The notes beneath the pieces were generated by a model. That model was not told the DNA's origin. It saw nothing but the letters and a program-made list of their open reading frames with translations, and did not search any database. Below are positions 1 to 7,006 of a stretch of 9,364 nt of DNA, in pieces. Every line of letters begins with the position of its first letter. The first letter of the stretch is position 1. A program made the translations under genes and the position numbers. Origin of the DNA: an uncultured Treponema sp. (lineage in GTDB: Bacteria > Spirochaetota > Spirochaetia > Treponematales > Treponemataceae); contig CAMNHD010000041.1 of the NCBI GenBank assembly GCA_946538875.1, positions 1 through 9,364 on the forward strand, written 5' to 3'.

Positions 1-109
1 CAATCAGATCGAGCAGGAACGGTTTCTTGTGCTCGGGAACTATACTGAACATTGTTACGAATGCTTCCTCACATGCGCTGAGGAACGGATTGAGAAACGA
101 TGCTTCCAT
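1..109 (-). CDS. CheX-like chemotaxis protein, N-terminal fragment
   Basis: An open minus-strand reading frame runs off the left window edge, leaving 36 codons. It begins MEASFLNPFLSACEEAF, followed by a stretch with VTMFSIVPEHKKPF. The pattern of an NPF motif at residues 7-9, then an amphipathic helix with a TMF-type motif and a short 'P-hydrophilic-KPF' turn, resembles the start of CheX/CheC-family CheY-P phosphatases, which reset the chemotaxis response regulator in the cytoplasm. I chose the ATG at 109-107. Another ATG lies two codons upstream (115-113), but it sits almost against the -10-like hexamer. No Shine-Dalgarno fits either start. The gene lies 63 bp beyond the alpha-galactosidase stop in the same direction and has its own promoter-like sequence. 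The overlapping plus-strand frame resembles nothing. The family call rests on a short stretch, so it is tentative; that this is a real coding start is more secure than its name. Confidence 0.5.
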   Translation of the reverse strand, partial: MEASFLNPFLSACEEAFVTMFSIVPEHKKPFLLDLI

Positions 110-116
110 ACCCATT

Positions 117-144
117 AGTATAACGCATTTTTACAAGATTGCAA
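117..144 (-). promoter_or_regulatory. Promoter of the CheX-like gene, leaderless geometry
   Basis: On the minus strand TTGCAA (144-139) is followed by a 16-base spacer and TATACT (122-117), which matches the TATAAT consensus at 5 of 6 positions. Seven bases separate it from the chosen ATG at 109. A transcript from this promoter would start at the A of that ATG or one base before it, leaving no ribosome-binding leader. The assignment is by eye. Confidence 0.5.
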
Positions 145-172
145 GGTCTCTGCACATTTGTTCCAGTCTGTT

Positions 173-2455
173 TCAAACCCGCTTCAAGTGGATGACGGCA
201 GAGGCAAAGTCTCCCCACAGATGCGGTACAACAAGACCCCAGTTCTCAAGTGTTTCCGCTGTCCAGATACCCAGGCCGGTCTTTGTTCCAGTGCTGTCCT
301 CCATGCTCACGGTGTAGGCTGCCCCCGGCATAAGGCCTTTGAGCACAAGCCGCTTGGAACGCACTGACGCATGGTTCAGCACCTGCACCACTGTGACAAG
401 GGATTCGCTTTTATTCTTGGAAACTACCTGCCAGGCATCGCGGTCACGGTTCTGGCTTGTCCCCTGGGAGCCGTACTGCCAGTCCCCGTGCGCGTAGGAT
501 TCAAGGCGCCAGTAATCGCCGTTCTGCACAAGCAGGCTGAATTTCTTGTACATGGCTATCTGTTCGGGGATAAGGGCTTTTTCTTCCGGGCTAAGCTTTG
601 TTACGTCCAGTTCGTAGCCGAATGTCCCGGAGAGTGCGACAAAGCCTCTTGTGCGGAATGGTGTGGTACGGCCGACTGTGTGGTTTGGACAGACGCTCAC
701 ATGTGCGCCCATTGCGGAAAGCGGGTACACAAGCGCTGTTCCTTCCTGAATTGCAAGACGTTCTATTGAGTCAGTATTGTCGCTGCACCAAATCTGGGGA
801 CTGTAGTAAAGCATTCCCGGGTCAAAGCGCCCGCCTCCTCCGGAACAGTTTTCCAGAAGCAGATCGGGGAATTCTTTTACCAGACGCTCCTGCAGGGCAT
901 AGACCGCAAGCACGTAGCGGTGGAAGAGTTCGCCTGAATGCTCCGCGCCAAGAATCACGCTTCCTGCATCGGTGAGCTGCCGGTTCATGTCCCACTTTAC
1001 GTATTCAATGTTTGCAGAATGAAGTATCTTTGCCACAGAGTCGTAAACGTAGTCGCACACGTCCTTTCTGGTAAGATCCAGCACATACTGGCAGCGGCTC
1101 ATTGTCCTGGTCCTGTCCTTTACGCCGAGAGCCCAGTCAGGGTGGCTGCGGTACAAGTCGCTGTCGGGCGAAATCATCTCCGGCTCGAACCAGATGCCGA
1201 ACTTCATACCGATGCGGTTCACTTCCTGCACAAGATGCGGAAGACCCCCTTTGAGTTTTTCTTCGTTCACCTGCCAGTCACCCAGCGAAGACTCGTCGTT
1301 GCTGCGCTTTCCAAACCATCCGTCGTCCATCACAAGCATCTCTATGCCGCGCTCATGTGCCTCACGCGCTATGCCGAGCAGTTTTTCAGTGTCAAAGTCA
1401 AAGTAAGTGGCTTCCCAGTTGTTTATCAGCACAGGTCTCATCTTTCCTGCATACCTGCTGCGTATCAGGTGTTCCCTCCACAGGTTGTGGAAGTTCCGGC
1501 TCATTCCGTTAAGGCCTTCCGGGGAATAGACAAGCACCGCTTCCGGCGTGACAAAGGATTCTCCGGCTGCAAGCACCCACTCAAAGTGTTCAGGGTTTAT
1601 TCCGGTCACCGCACGCACACTGTCATACTGGTCAACCTGGGCCTGTGTGATAAAGTTTCCGCTGTACACCAGGGACATGCCGTAAGCATCGCCGCAGTTC
1701 CAGTCAGTGTTCCGTCCAACCACAGCCGCAAAGTTGTTGTGCTGGTGGCTTGTCTCTCCGCGCGTGGAAGAGACACTCATCTTTCCGTGGAAGAGGGGGC
1801 TGCGGTCAATATGGCGTTCTCTAGCCCAGGCTCCGTGCAGCGAGATAAAGTCAAAGCCGTCATTGTCCATGTCCAGGCAGGCAGACAATGCTTTGGTAAG
1901 CGTGAGGGGGACGCCAGAACAGTTTGTGATGCATGCAGAACGCACCACCGCATCGATTCCGGCAAACAGAGAATAATTCAGCTTGACCTCAAGGCCAAGG
2001 ACATCATCGCGGAGTGTAAGCACCAGGGTCATGGCGTCAGTGGAGCCTGTCCCGCCAGCGGCATCAGAGCCTTCTGAACTCCAAAGACAAGGAAGCCCCT
2101 CAAGCAAAGGCTTACCACGGATAATCCCGTATCCCTCATAATGCAGCGAGCAGGCAGACTGACCAAGCTCATTCTTCACGTCAAGGCATGATTCCCTAAA
2201 GTCACCAACACCGCCGGTCGGATATTCCCAGCGCAGGGAGTCATAAATTGCAAGACGGTCGCGGTTGTTTACGCCAGGCAGCCTTGGATGTTCGTGAATA
2301 CGCAGCAGATGCGTAAGCTCGTCGCCGTTTCCCAGCTTCTTTCCAAAATGAATGTGAGAGACAAACTGTTCGTCGTCAACAATCCCTATGTAATAACCGG
2401 AATTTTCCGTTTCCAGTGAAAAAACTTTTGTCTGTGGATTAAAAGAAATATTCAT
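173..2455 (-). CDS. Alpha-galactosidase, glycoside hydrolase family 36
   Basis: A complete 760-residue GH36 retaining alpha-galactosidase that releases terminal alpha-1,6-galactose from raffinose-type or galactomannan oligosaccharides. An N-terminal beta-sandwich region (about 1-325) precedes a catalytic TIM barrel (about 335-640) and a C-terminal beta domain. Visible family motifs are NNWEATYFDF (345-354), MDDGWFG (376-382), GIWFEPEM (420-427), KWDMNR with the expected nucleophile Asp489, ENCSGGGGRFD (535-545), and WCSDNTD with the expected acid/base Asp559. The two catalytic residues are 70 apart, as in the characterised Geobacillus GH36 enzyme. The length is typical and no key residue is missing. 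There is no signal peptide, so the enzyme is probably cytoplasmic and acts on imported sugars, though no transporter gene is adjacent. The reading frame stays open to 2614, but the extra 53 codons are translation of the GC-rich intergenic element and have no family character. The ATG at 2455 starts a normal GH36 N-terminus. Confidence 0.95.
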   Translation of the reverse strand: MNISFNPQTKVFSLETENSGYYIGIVDDEQFVSHIHFGKKLGNGDELTHLLRIHEHPRLPGVNNRDRLAIYDSLRWEYPTGGVGDFRESCLDVKNELGQSACSLHYEGYGIIRGKPLLEGLPCLWSSEGSDAAGGTGSTDAMTLVLTLRDDVLGLEVKLNYSLFAGIDAVVRSACITNCSGVPLTLTKALSACLDMDNDGFDFISLHGAWARERHIDRSPLFHGKMSVSSTRGETSHQHNNFAAVVGRNTDWNCGDAYGMSLVYSGNFITQAQVDQYDSVRAVTGINPEHFEWVLAAGESFVTPEAVLVYSPEGLNGMSRNFHNLWREHLIRSRYAGKMRPVLINNWEATYFDFDTEKLLGIAREAHERGIEMLVMDDGWFGKRSNDESSLGDWQVNEEKLKGGLPHLVQEVNRIGMKFGIWFEPEMISPDSDLYRSHPDWALGVKDRTRTMSRCQYVLDLTRKDVCDYVYDSVAKILHSANIEYVKWDMNRQLTDAGSVILGAEHSGELFHRYVLAVYALQERLVKEFPDLLLENCSGGGGRFDPGMLYYSPQIWCSDNTDSIERLAIQEGTALVYPLSAMGAHVSVCPNHTVGRTTPFRTRGFVALSGTFGYELDVTKLSPEEKALIPEQIAMYKKFSLLVQNGDYWRLESYAHGDWQYGSQGTSQNRDRDAWQVVSKNKSESLVTVVQVLNHASVRSKRLVLKGLMPGAAYTVSMEDSTGTKTGLGIWTAETLENWGLVVPHLWGDFASAVIHLKRV

Positions 2456-2461
2456 GCCTAG

Positions 2462-2470
2462 ATTATAGCA
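2462..2470 (-). promoter_or_regulatory. Extended -10 promoter of the alpha-galactosidase gene, leaderless geometry
   Basis: The minus strand reads TGCTATAATCTAGGCATG, an exact TATAAT (2467-2462) with the extended -10 TGn element, ending six bases before the ATG at 2455. The standard spacing places the transcription start on the A of the ATG. I find no good -35 hexamer 16-18 bases upstream, as is common for extended -10 promoters. The AGG near the ATG is too close to serve as a Shine-Dalgarno. Confidence 0.6.
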
Positions 2471-2554
2471 CGCAGTTTGATTTAATGCTATGGACGGAAC
2501 TGTTCGCAGGAGAAAGAATTCTTGTCTGAAACCGGCTGTCCTCAAAACCGCATT

Positions 2555-2647
2555 CCCCGCTTTCCGGGGTTCCGGGGGCCCAGCCCCTCCATTGCGTCGC
2601 CTCCGGCTCTGCAACCGCCTCCGGCGGCCCCTACAATCGGGCGTAGC
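2555..2647. repeat. GC-rich intergenic repeat element, copy 1
   Basis: A GC-rich block lies in the 219-bp gap between the OmpA-like and alpha-galactosidase genes. It shares three blocks, in the same order and orientation, with a second copy at 5223-5294: TTCCGGGGTTCCGG (2562-2575, 13 of 14 identical), CCTCCATTGCG (2586-2596, identical) and CGGGCGTAGC (2638-2647, 9 of 10). It can fold into several hairpins: CCCCG/CGGGG (2555-2569), an interrupted TTGC/GCC...GGC/GCAA stem (2592-2614) and CCGCC/GGCGG (2615-2627). CGCCTCCGGC occurs twice, at 2598 and 2616. It begins 28 bp after the OmpA-like stop and could help end that transcript, but no clear U-run follows a stem. I infer a dispersed intergenic repeat of this genome; its class is unknown. 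Confidence 0.6.
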
Positions 2648-2674
2648 CAGCTCAGGAGCTCAGCTTTCCAGCAC

Positions 2675-5083
2675 CTACCTCTCCAGTATGAATTCCACGC
2701 GTCTGTTGCGCCAACGGTTCACAAGGTCGTTTTTGTCAACGATTGTCTCAAGGCCACCCTTTCCTTCAACAGAAAGGCGTCCCGCACTGATGCCGCCTTC
2801 ACGCACCAGCCAGTCCTTGACATACTGGGCACGTTCCTTGCTGAGCGGAATAAGCGCCCTACCCCAGACACCGTCCTTGATTTCCTCAGGATTGTTCATC
2901 TCGATACCAGTGTACTGGCTCATAGGGTTTGCATGACCGACAATCGTTACCTTGTAAGAGCTGAACTTGGTCAGAATCTGTGCAACACGCGCAAGAATAC
3001 GCTCATTGTTTGCCTTCTGTTCCCTGCTGAGAGATGAACGAATGACAAGCGAACCGTCCTCCTCAAGGTCCCCCACAAGGCGGAAGTCAGCCGCGTCACC
3101 ACGGAATACAATGGAAGGAATCTGCATCTTGAGACGTCCTGCCTCACGGGCAACCATGACGTCAACCGGTATGACAGAGGAATATGTAGAAGTAAGCCCC
3201 TTTTCGTCCACAACAGTAAATTCATAAGGGTAATCCTCTGCGGAAGTCACAGTCTGCCCGGCAAGTCCCCTGCCGTCCCAGTTGACTGTAAGCGTATACT
3301 GCGAAGGCTTTCCGCTCACCTGAGACATGGCGGATCCCGATGTTCTCCAGAACACAGCGTCGCTGCGGCTGTCATGCACAACAAGGGACCATGACTTGAT
3401 TCTTGCCTTGGACTCGCACTCCAGCTTAAGGGAAAGAACATCCTCGTTACCGTCGTTGTCAGGGCTGAAGTATCTGCCTGCAAAGGGGTTCGCACTTGAC
3501 TCCACCTTCACCTGAGGACCGTTTCCTGTGGTATTGAACTCAAGCTCCACCACATTGTTCTTGGGATCCTTCTCCGGATCGTAGCGGTTCAGAATCACCA
3601 TGCGCTCCTCCGCCGGATATGCCTGGGAAGGGCTCACCACATAGGGCTGTAGAATCACTGTTTCCTTGTCCGCGCCAGGAGTGCCGTCTTTTCCCGCAGC
3701 ATAGGACACAAGGTACATTCTCCTGAACACAGGCTCATCTGTGTTGGAGCGGAACTGCAGGAACGAAAGTCCGTTGCTGTCCATCCCAGTGAACACACCG
3801 TTGTCGTTCATCGTGTCGTTGAAGGCTACATACTGTTCCTTTCCAAAGCGCACGATTGTTCCCTCCGTGGTCTTCCACTCAGGTCCGGCAATAAGGTCCT
3901 CGACATATTTCTTGACTTCAGGCTCCACTTCCACATTGTTGGCAGCAGACATTGCCGAAGAAGATATCTTCTTGTAGTCGCCGTTCCACTCGGACTGTTC
4001 GTTGATAAGCATACGCACGTCTTCATGGAGCGAAATGCGGATTTCGTCCACGTTGCGCAGGGAGATGTCTATGCGCCTCTGCAGGTTCTGGATTTCCAGG
4101 TTTGTCGACGAGATATACATACCGTTGCGCCTTACCGAAGAATTCTGCCAGTCATAGACTTCCTGGTTTTCTCCCTGGGAAAAGACAATCTGTCTGCCCT
4201 CCCAGTCAAATGAAAGGTACATCCTTTCCCCACGGTTCTCCGTCTTGTACCAGAGACCGTTCAGGAATTCCGCAAAGGTTCCCACAGTTCCGTCCTGGAT
4301 GCGAGAAAGCTCCCTTGCGGCTATGCGGCTGCCCGTCACATGCTGTCTTTCGGCTTCGATGTATGACTGGCTTGCCTTGTCCCACTTGTAGCGCACATGA
4401 ATCTGGTCAGTGCTGTTGGGTCTGGTAAGGTCGGAAGAGTACACCCAGATGGAAAAGCTTTCACCGTCCGCCTGGGAACGTATATATGCCTCGCTGCGGT
4501 CGACCTGCTGTATAAAGATTGAACCGTCGCTTTCAAGATTTGCAATCTGATGAAGGTCCACAGAACCGTCAGGATTCCTGTTTACAAAAAAGGCCTGGAG
4601 CACGGAACTTCCGCTGTCTGTGAATCCCTGGTAAACAAGGGCGGTCCTGTGGTCGCCGGTCAAATCCATACCAGTAAATAAGAAGGTTTTTACCTGAGTC
4701 ACCGCTGTTTCCACTGTGGAGACACGCTCATAAATCAGTTTTTCAGGATTATACAGACCGATCACCAGAAAGAGAGTCGGGCCGGAGGAAGTTTTTACGG
4801 CATTCACCTGATCTTCAAAACCGTCGCCGTCAAAGTCAAGGGTTTCTGTACCGATAAGGGTTTCGTCACTGTTCAGCTGTATAAGCGAGGTTACAGCCAC
4901 ATCATGGGATGTAGTGGTATCCATGCCCGTTGCCTTGGAGTCGGACTGGGACACTTGCGGGGTCACCACCCGCGGAGAGGCGATTTTTTCCTCCGTCTTT
5001 GAAAAGTATTTTCTTTGTATAAAAATCACTGCTAAAATTGAAATTACAATTATAAAAATAACAGGAACTATTTTCTTGGTCAT
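2675..5083 (-). CDS. Membrane-anchored multidomain protein with C-terminal OmpA-family domain
   Basis: An 802-residue envelope protein. Residues 5-22 form one hydrophobic segment followed by QRK, with no lipobox and no clear cleavage site, so an inner-membrane signal anchor with the rest in the periplasm is likely. A low-complexity linker (about 28-60) leads to a calcium-type loop, DFDGDGFED (83-91). Next come a beta-rich region containing a lipocalin-like barrel (about 270-375) and a second beta-rich stretch (about 395-490). SPDNDGNED (540-548) opens a FlgD/Ig-like module (about 535-645), and an OmpA-family domain follows (about 655-802). The OmpA domain keeps GH (716-717), LSKERA with Arg751, and NRRVEF (793-798), but has Asn719 where the peptidoglycan-contacting Asp normally sits, plus about 17 extra residues before LSKERA. 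The front half resembles proteins annotated 'pallilysin-related adhesin' in treponemes; this is recall, not a search. A structural link between membrane and cell wall is the conservative role. The ATG at 5083 begins directly with the anchor. Confidence 0.8.
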   Translation of the reverse strand: MTKKIVPVIFIIVISILAVIFIQRKYFSKTEEKIASPRVVTPQVSQSDSKATGMDTTTSHDVAVTSLIQLNSDETLIGTETLDFDGDGFEDQVNAVKTSSGPTLFLVIGLYNPEKLIYERVSTVETAVTQVKTFLFTGMDLTGDHRTALVYQGFTDSGSSVLQAFFVNRNPDGSVDLHQIANLESDGSIFIQQVDRSEAYIRSQADGESFSIWVYSSDLTRPNSTDQIHVRYKWDKASQSYIEAERQHVTGSRIAARELSRIQDGTVGTFAEFLNGLWYKTENRGERMYLSFDWEGRQIVFSQGENQEVYDWQNSSVRRNGMYISSTNLEIQNLQRRIDISLRNVDEIRISLHEDVRMLINEQSEWNGDYKKISSSAMSAANNVEVEPEVKKYVEDLIAGPEWKTTEGTIVRFGKEQYVAFNDTMNDNGVFTGMDSNGLSFLQFRSNTDEPVFRRMYLVSYAAGKDGTPGADKETVILQPYVVSPSQAYPAEERMVILNRYDPEKDPKNNVVELEFNTTGNGPQVKVESSANPFAGRYFSPDNDGNEDVLSLKLECESKARIKSWSLVVHDSRSDAVFWRTSGSAMSQVSGKPSQYTLTVNWDGRGLAGQTVTSAEDYPYEFTVVDEKGLTSTYSSVIPVDVMVAREAGRLKMQIPSIVFRGDAADFRLVGDLEEDGSLVIRSSLSREQKANNERILARVAQILTKFSSYKVTIVGHANPMSQYTGIEMNNPEEIKDGVWGRALIPLSKERAQYVKDWLVREGGISAGRLSVEGKGGLETIVDKNDLVNRWRNRRVEFILER

Positions 5084-5089
5084 TTTTCT

Positions 5090-5118
5090 ACTATATAAAA
5101 TTACCTGTTTTTTATCAA
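5090..5118 (-). promoter_or_regulatory. Promoter of the OmpA-like gene, leaderless geometry
   Basis: The minus strand has TTGATA (5118-5113; 5 of 6 to TTGACA), exactly 17 bases, then TATAGT (5095-5090; 5 of 6 to TATAAT), then six bases (AGAAAA) and the ATG at 5083. This is a near-consensus sigma-70-type promoter whose predicted start is the A of the start codon. No Shine-Dalgarno precedes the ATG. Confidence 0.7.
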
Positions 5119-5222
5119 GATAAAGTCACGGAAATCAATTTTACTGATTTCAGGACCACACCGCATAATCCACCCCCATGCAGTGGCTGCAAACGGCCGT
5201 CACCAGCACCCCTGCACCCGTC

Positions 5223-5294
5223 TTCCAGGGTTCCGGCCCCGCCTCCATTGCGGCATACGCCGCAACGCTGCGCGCCCTTCCAGCCGGGGGTAGC
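5223..5294. repeat. GC-rich intergenic repeat element, copy 2, with perfect hairpin
   Basis: This lies in the 344-bp divergent gap (5084-5427), which holds no gene I can support. It shares ordered blocks with the copy at 2555-2647: TTCCAGGGTTCCGG (5223-5236), CCTCCATTGCG (5242-5252) and CGGGGGTAGC (5285-5294). The middle folds into a perfect 7-bp stem, TTGCGGC (5248-5254) with GCCGCAA (5259-5265), and an ATAC loop. The TTGC...GCAA frame of this stem is also present in copy 1. Open reading frames cross the block on both strands, but they have no start signals and read as composition artefacts. The rest of the gap is AT-rich promoter sequence at both ends. Confidence 0.6.
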
Positions 5295-5370
5295 ATTATG
5301 GGGACATATTTCACGGAAATCTGTCTGTTAAAAAGAATTCCAAACTTGCGTGCCGGACAGACCGTCCGTC

Positions 5371-5386
5371 TTGAAAAAATTTTCAA
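5371..5386. promoter_or_regulatory. Perfect inverted repeat upstream of the 506-residue protein gene, possible operator
   Basis: TTGAAAAAATTTTCAA is a perfect palindrome with 7-base arms around a 2-base centre. It ends seven bases before the candidate -35 of the rightward gene. Size and position suit a dimeric regulator site. A-tract DNA can form such symmetry by chance, so this is a candidate only. Confidence 0.35.
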
Positions 5387-5393
5387 AACCTAT

Positions 5394-5421
5394 TTGCAAT
5401 TCCTAAAATTTGTATTATCTT
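5394..5421 (+). promoter_or_regulatory. Promoter of the 506-residue protein gene, probable leaderless geometry
   Basis: TTGCAA (5394-5399), a 16-base spacer and TATCTT (5416-5421) end six bases before the ATG at 5428. The -35 hexamer and spacer length equal those at the CheX-like gene. The -10 matches consensus at only 4 of 6 positions. An overlapping TATTAT (5413-5418) is a better -10 match and would place the start about one to three bases before the ATG, so the message is leaderless or nearly so either way. There is no Shine-Dalgarno. Confidence 0.45.
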
Positions 5422-5427
5422 ATAAGT

Positions 5428-6948
5428 ATGGATGCCTATTCGAAACTCCTGACTGAAAAATTCCTCCGCTCCCACGACTCACGGTTCACCGCCGGCGACA
5501 TGAGCAAGTTTTTTTCAAGTCTGGGGATAAAAGCCTCAAAGCAGGACTGCATAGACTATCTGGAAAGCACATCCTGGGTTTTTCCCCTTATGGACGGAAC
5601 CTACCTGACCAAGGCGGGAGCCTTCACGAACAAACTGTTCAGCATCCGTCCCACCGCCCAGGAATTTGAACAGAAGGTGATTGTTCCAGGCTCCAGATGC
5701 ATTCCCTTTGTGGACAGCGAAATCATATCCAGCCAGCTCACATTCTACTGCTCATACAACAACCGTATGCACAAGCTCCCCCACAGAACCGGTACTTTTG
5801 ACTCCGACAAGGCCATAGACATGTTCATCCTGTACGGGGAAGAGTATGCGCCCCAGTACATAGCGTCCGACCCTGCCAACAAGGACCTGGACATGGTTGA
5901 CCGGGAATTCGAGCTGCCAAATTCAGTAAAACTCACCGGAATAGACCTTGACCCCCTGATTAAATACTGCGGATTCCAGCTGGGAGACCGCCTGCTGTGC
6001 TGCGTGCGCGACTGGGACAAGGGTTCCATCAACATAGCCGTGGTCCACGACAGGGACTTTGTGTTCAACCAGGGCTTTACCGGCTCAGCACGTATCCACT
6101 GGTACCAGACACTTGAATCATGCCTTCTGGCAAGTTTTGCCTCCGTCGGCCCGAATTCCTGCATAGAAGAGCAGCTGGCCTCTATTTTCTTTGAGCATTC
6201 TGCAGAACTCTGCATACCGGCATGCGGCTCGATAGAAGAATACCTGACCCACTATGCAAAGAAAGTGGGTGTGGAACACTTTGGTGTGGAGACGCGGCTC
6301 TGGCACAAGGGACAGGATGTTCCGGCAGTTGGCCCGTGGAACAGGGATGACCTTGATTCCATGGCGTCAAAGGATCCCAATGATCCTCGCTCAAGCTTTA
6401 CATATACCCTTACCCCGGAGATTGTGGACCAGTATGTGCTGAACATGCTCTTTCACCGCAAGGAGTCTGTTGAAGATCTAGTCAAGGCCATATATCCTGA
6501 AGACTATGTATTCCAGAAGCAGGAAAAAAGCTGCATAGTGGAGGAACTTTCGGACAGGGAATGTTACTTCCGTGGAACCTACAACTGGTTTGCCGACCAG
6601 GATGCAGGCCGTGTCCGCGAAAAAGCCCTTGAACTGTTCTCAAAAGTGAATTATCTTGTATACCAGGTGGACTGCACCGGTGATTCCGTAAAGGCAGTCC
6701 CTCAGCAGGAGCTTGTGATTCTTACCCAGCTGTACAGTCATCTTCTCCGCATAATACAGAATCTCTGCGATGCTGACGAGCTGCGCCATCTTGGAAACGA
6801 AGTGGACTCACTTATGCTTTCTCTTGAGGGCATGAAGTGGAATTTCGAGGAAATCCGCGGGGTACTGGAGGCGGCGGTTGAAGAGCAGAGATGCAGAAGG
6901 TTCAAGGTGATAAAGATTCATCCAAAAGCCGAAAAGGTTTTGTCCTAG
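5428..6948 (+). CDS. Protein of unknown function with possible N-terminal winged-helix fold
   Basis: I do not recognise this 506-residue protein. It has no signal peptide and no membrane segment, so it is probably cytoplasmic. Residues 1-75 are mostly helical, with spacing like a winged helix (helices around 3-14, 21-32 and 37-47, then WVFPLMDGTYLT as a possible beta wing at 50-61). That would fit DNA or protein binding but is weak evidence. The middle (about 165-225) looks like a small beta domain around a hydrophilic DWDKGS turn (195-200). A helical part near 225-285 follows. The end (about 395-490) is strongly helical and could form a coiled coil or bundle. Cysteines are fairly numerous, including adjacent Cys191-Cys192, but form no clear metal motif. 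The ATG at 5428 is preferred over an in-frame TTG 18 bases upstream, which overlaps the candidate -10. A PtsN-like EIIA begins 58 bp downstream, so a role linked to that phosphorelay is possible. The function remains unknown. Confidence 0.85.
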   Translation: MDAYSKLLTEKFLRSHDSRFTAGDMSKFFSSLGIKASKQDCIDYLESTSWVFPLMDGTYLTKAGAFTNKLFSIRPTAQEFEQKVIVPGSRCIPFVDSEIISSQLTFYCSYNNRMHKLPHRTGTFDSDKAIDMFILYGEEYAPQYIASDPANKDLDMVDREFELPNSVKLTGIDLDPLIKYCGFQLGDRLLCCVRDWDKGSINIAVVHDRDFVFNQGFTGSARIHWYQTLESCLLASFASVGPNSCIEEQLASIFFEHSAELCIPACGSIEEYLTHYAKKVGVEHFGVETRLWHKGQDVPAVGPWNRDDLDSMASKDPNDPRSSFTYTLTPEIVDQYVLNMLFHRKESVEDLVKAIYPEDYVFQKQEKSCIVEELSDRECYFRGTYNWFADQDAGRVREKALELFSKVNYLVYQVDCTGDSVKAVPQQELVILTQLYSHLLRIIQNLCDADELRHLGNEVDSLMLSLEGMKWNFEEIRGVLEAAVEEQRCRRFKVIKIHPKAEKVLS

Positions 6949-6993
6949 GAGCTGTTCCCGCTGATAAGGGTCAGTACCGCATATACAAAAAGT

Positions 6994-6998
6994 AGGAG
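6994..6998 (+). promoter_or_regulatory. Shine-Dalgarno site of the EIIA gene
   Basis: AGGAG lies eight bases before the ATG at 7007 and fixes that start. It contrasts with the missing Shine-Dalgarno at the gene just upstream, as expected if this is an internal gene of a two-gene message. Confidence 0.8.
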
Positions 6999-7006
6999 CA
7001 TACAAC

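Noticed and set aside
27..367. Plus-strand open frames at the left end
   Set aside because: They run across the CheX-like start, the intergenic gap and the alpha-galactosidase end on the opposite strand, with no Shine-Dalgarno and no protein-like pattern.
938..2077. Long plus-strand open frame (379 codons) opposite the alpha-galactosidase
   Set aside because: It lies wholly antisense to a gene with intact GH36 motifs, has a His/Val-rich composition typical of a reverse frame, and has no recognisable domain.
2456..2614. N-terminal extension of the alpha-galactosidase by 53 codons
   Set aside because: The extension translates the GC-rich repeat and the promoter (Arg/Gly/Pro-rich), and the -10 sits between it and the natural GH36 start at 2455.
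5150..5456. Open frames on both strands across the divergent intergenic region
   Set aside because: They are composed of the GC-rich repeat and flanking DNA, one overlaps the start of the 506-residue gene in another frame, and neither shows a ribosome site or family features.
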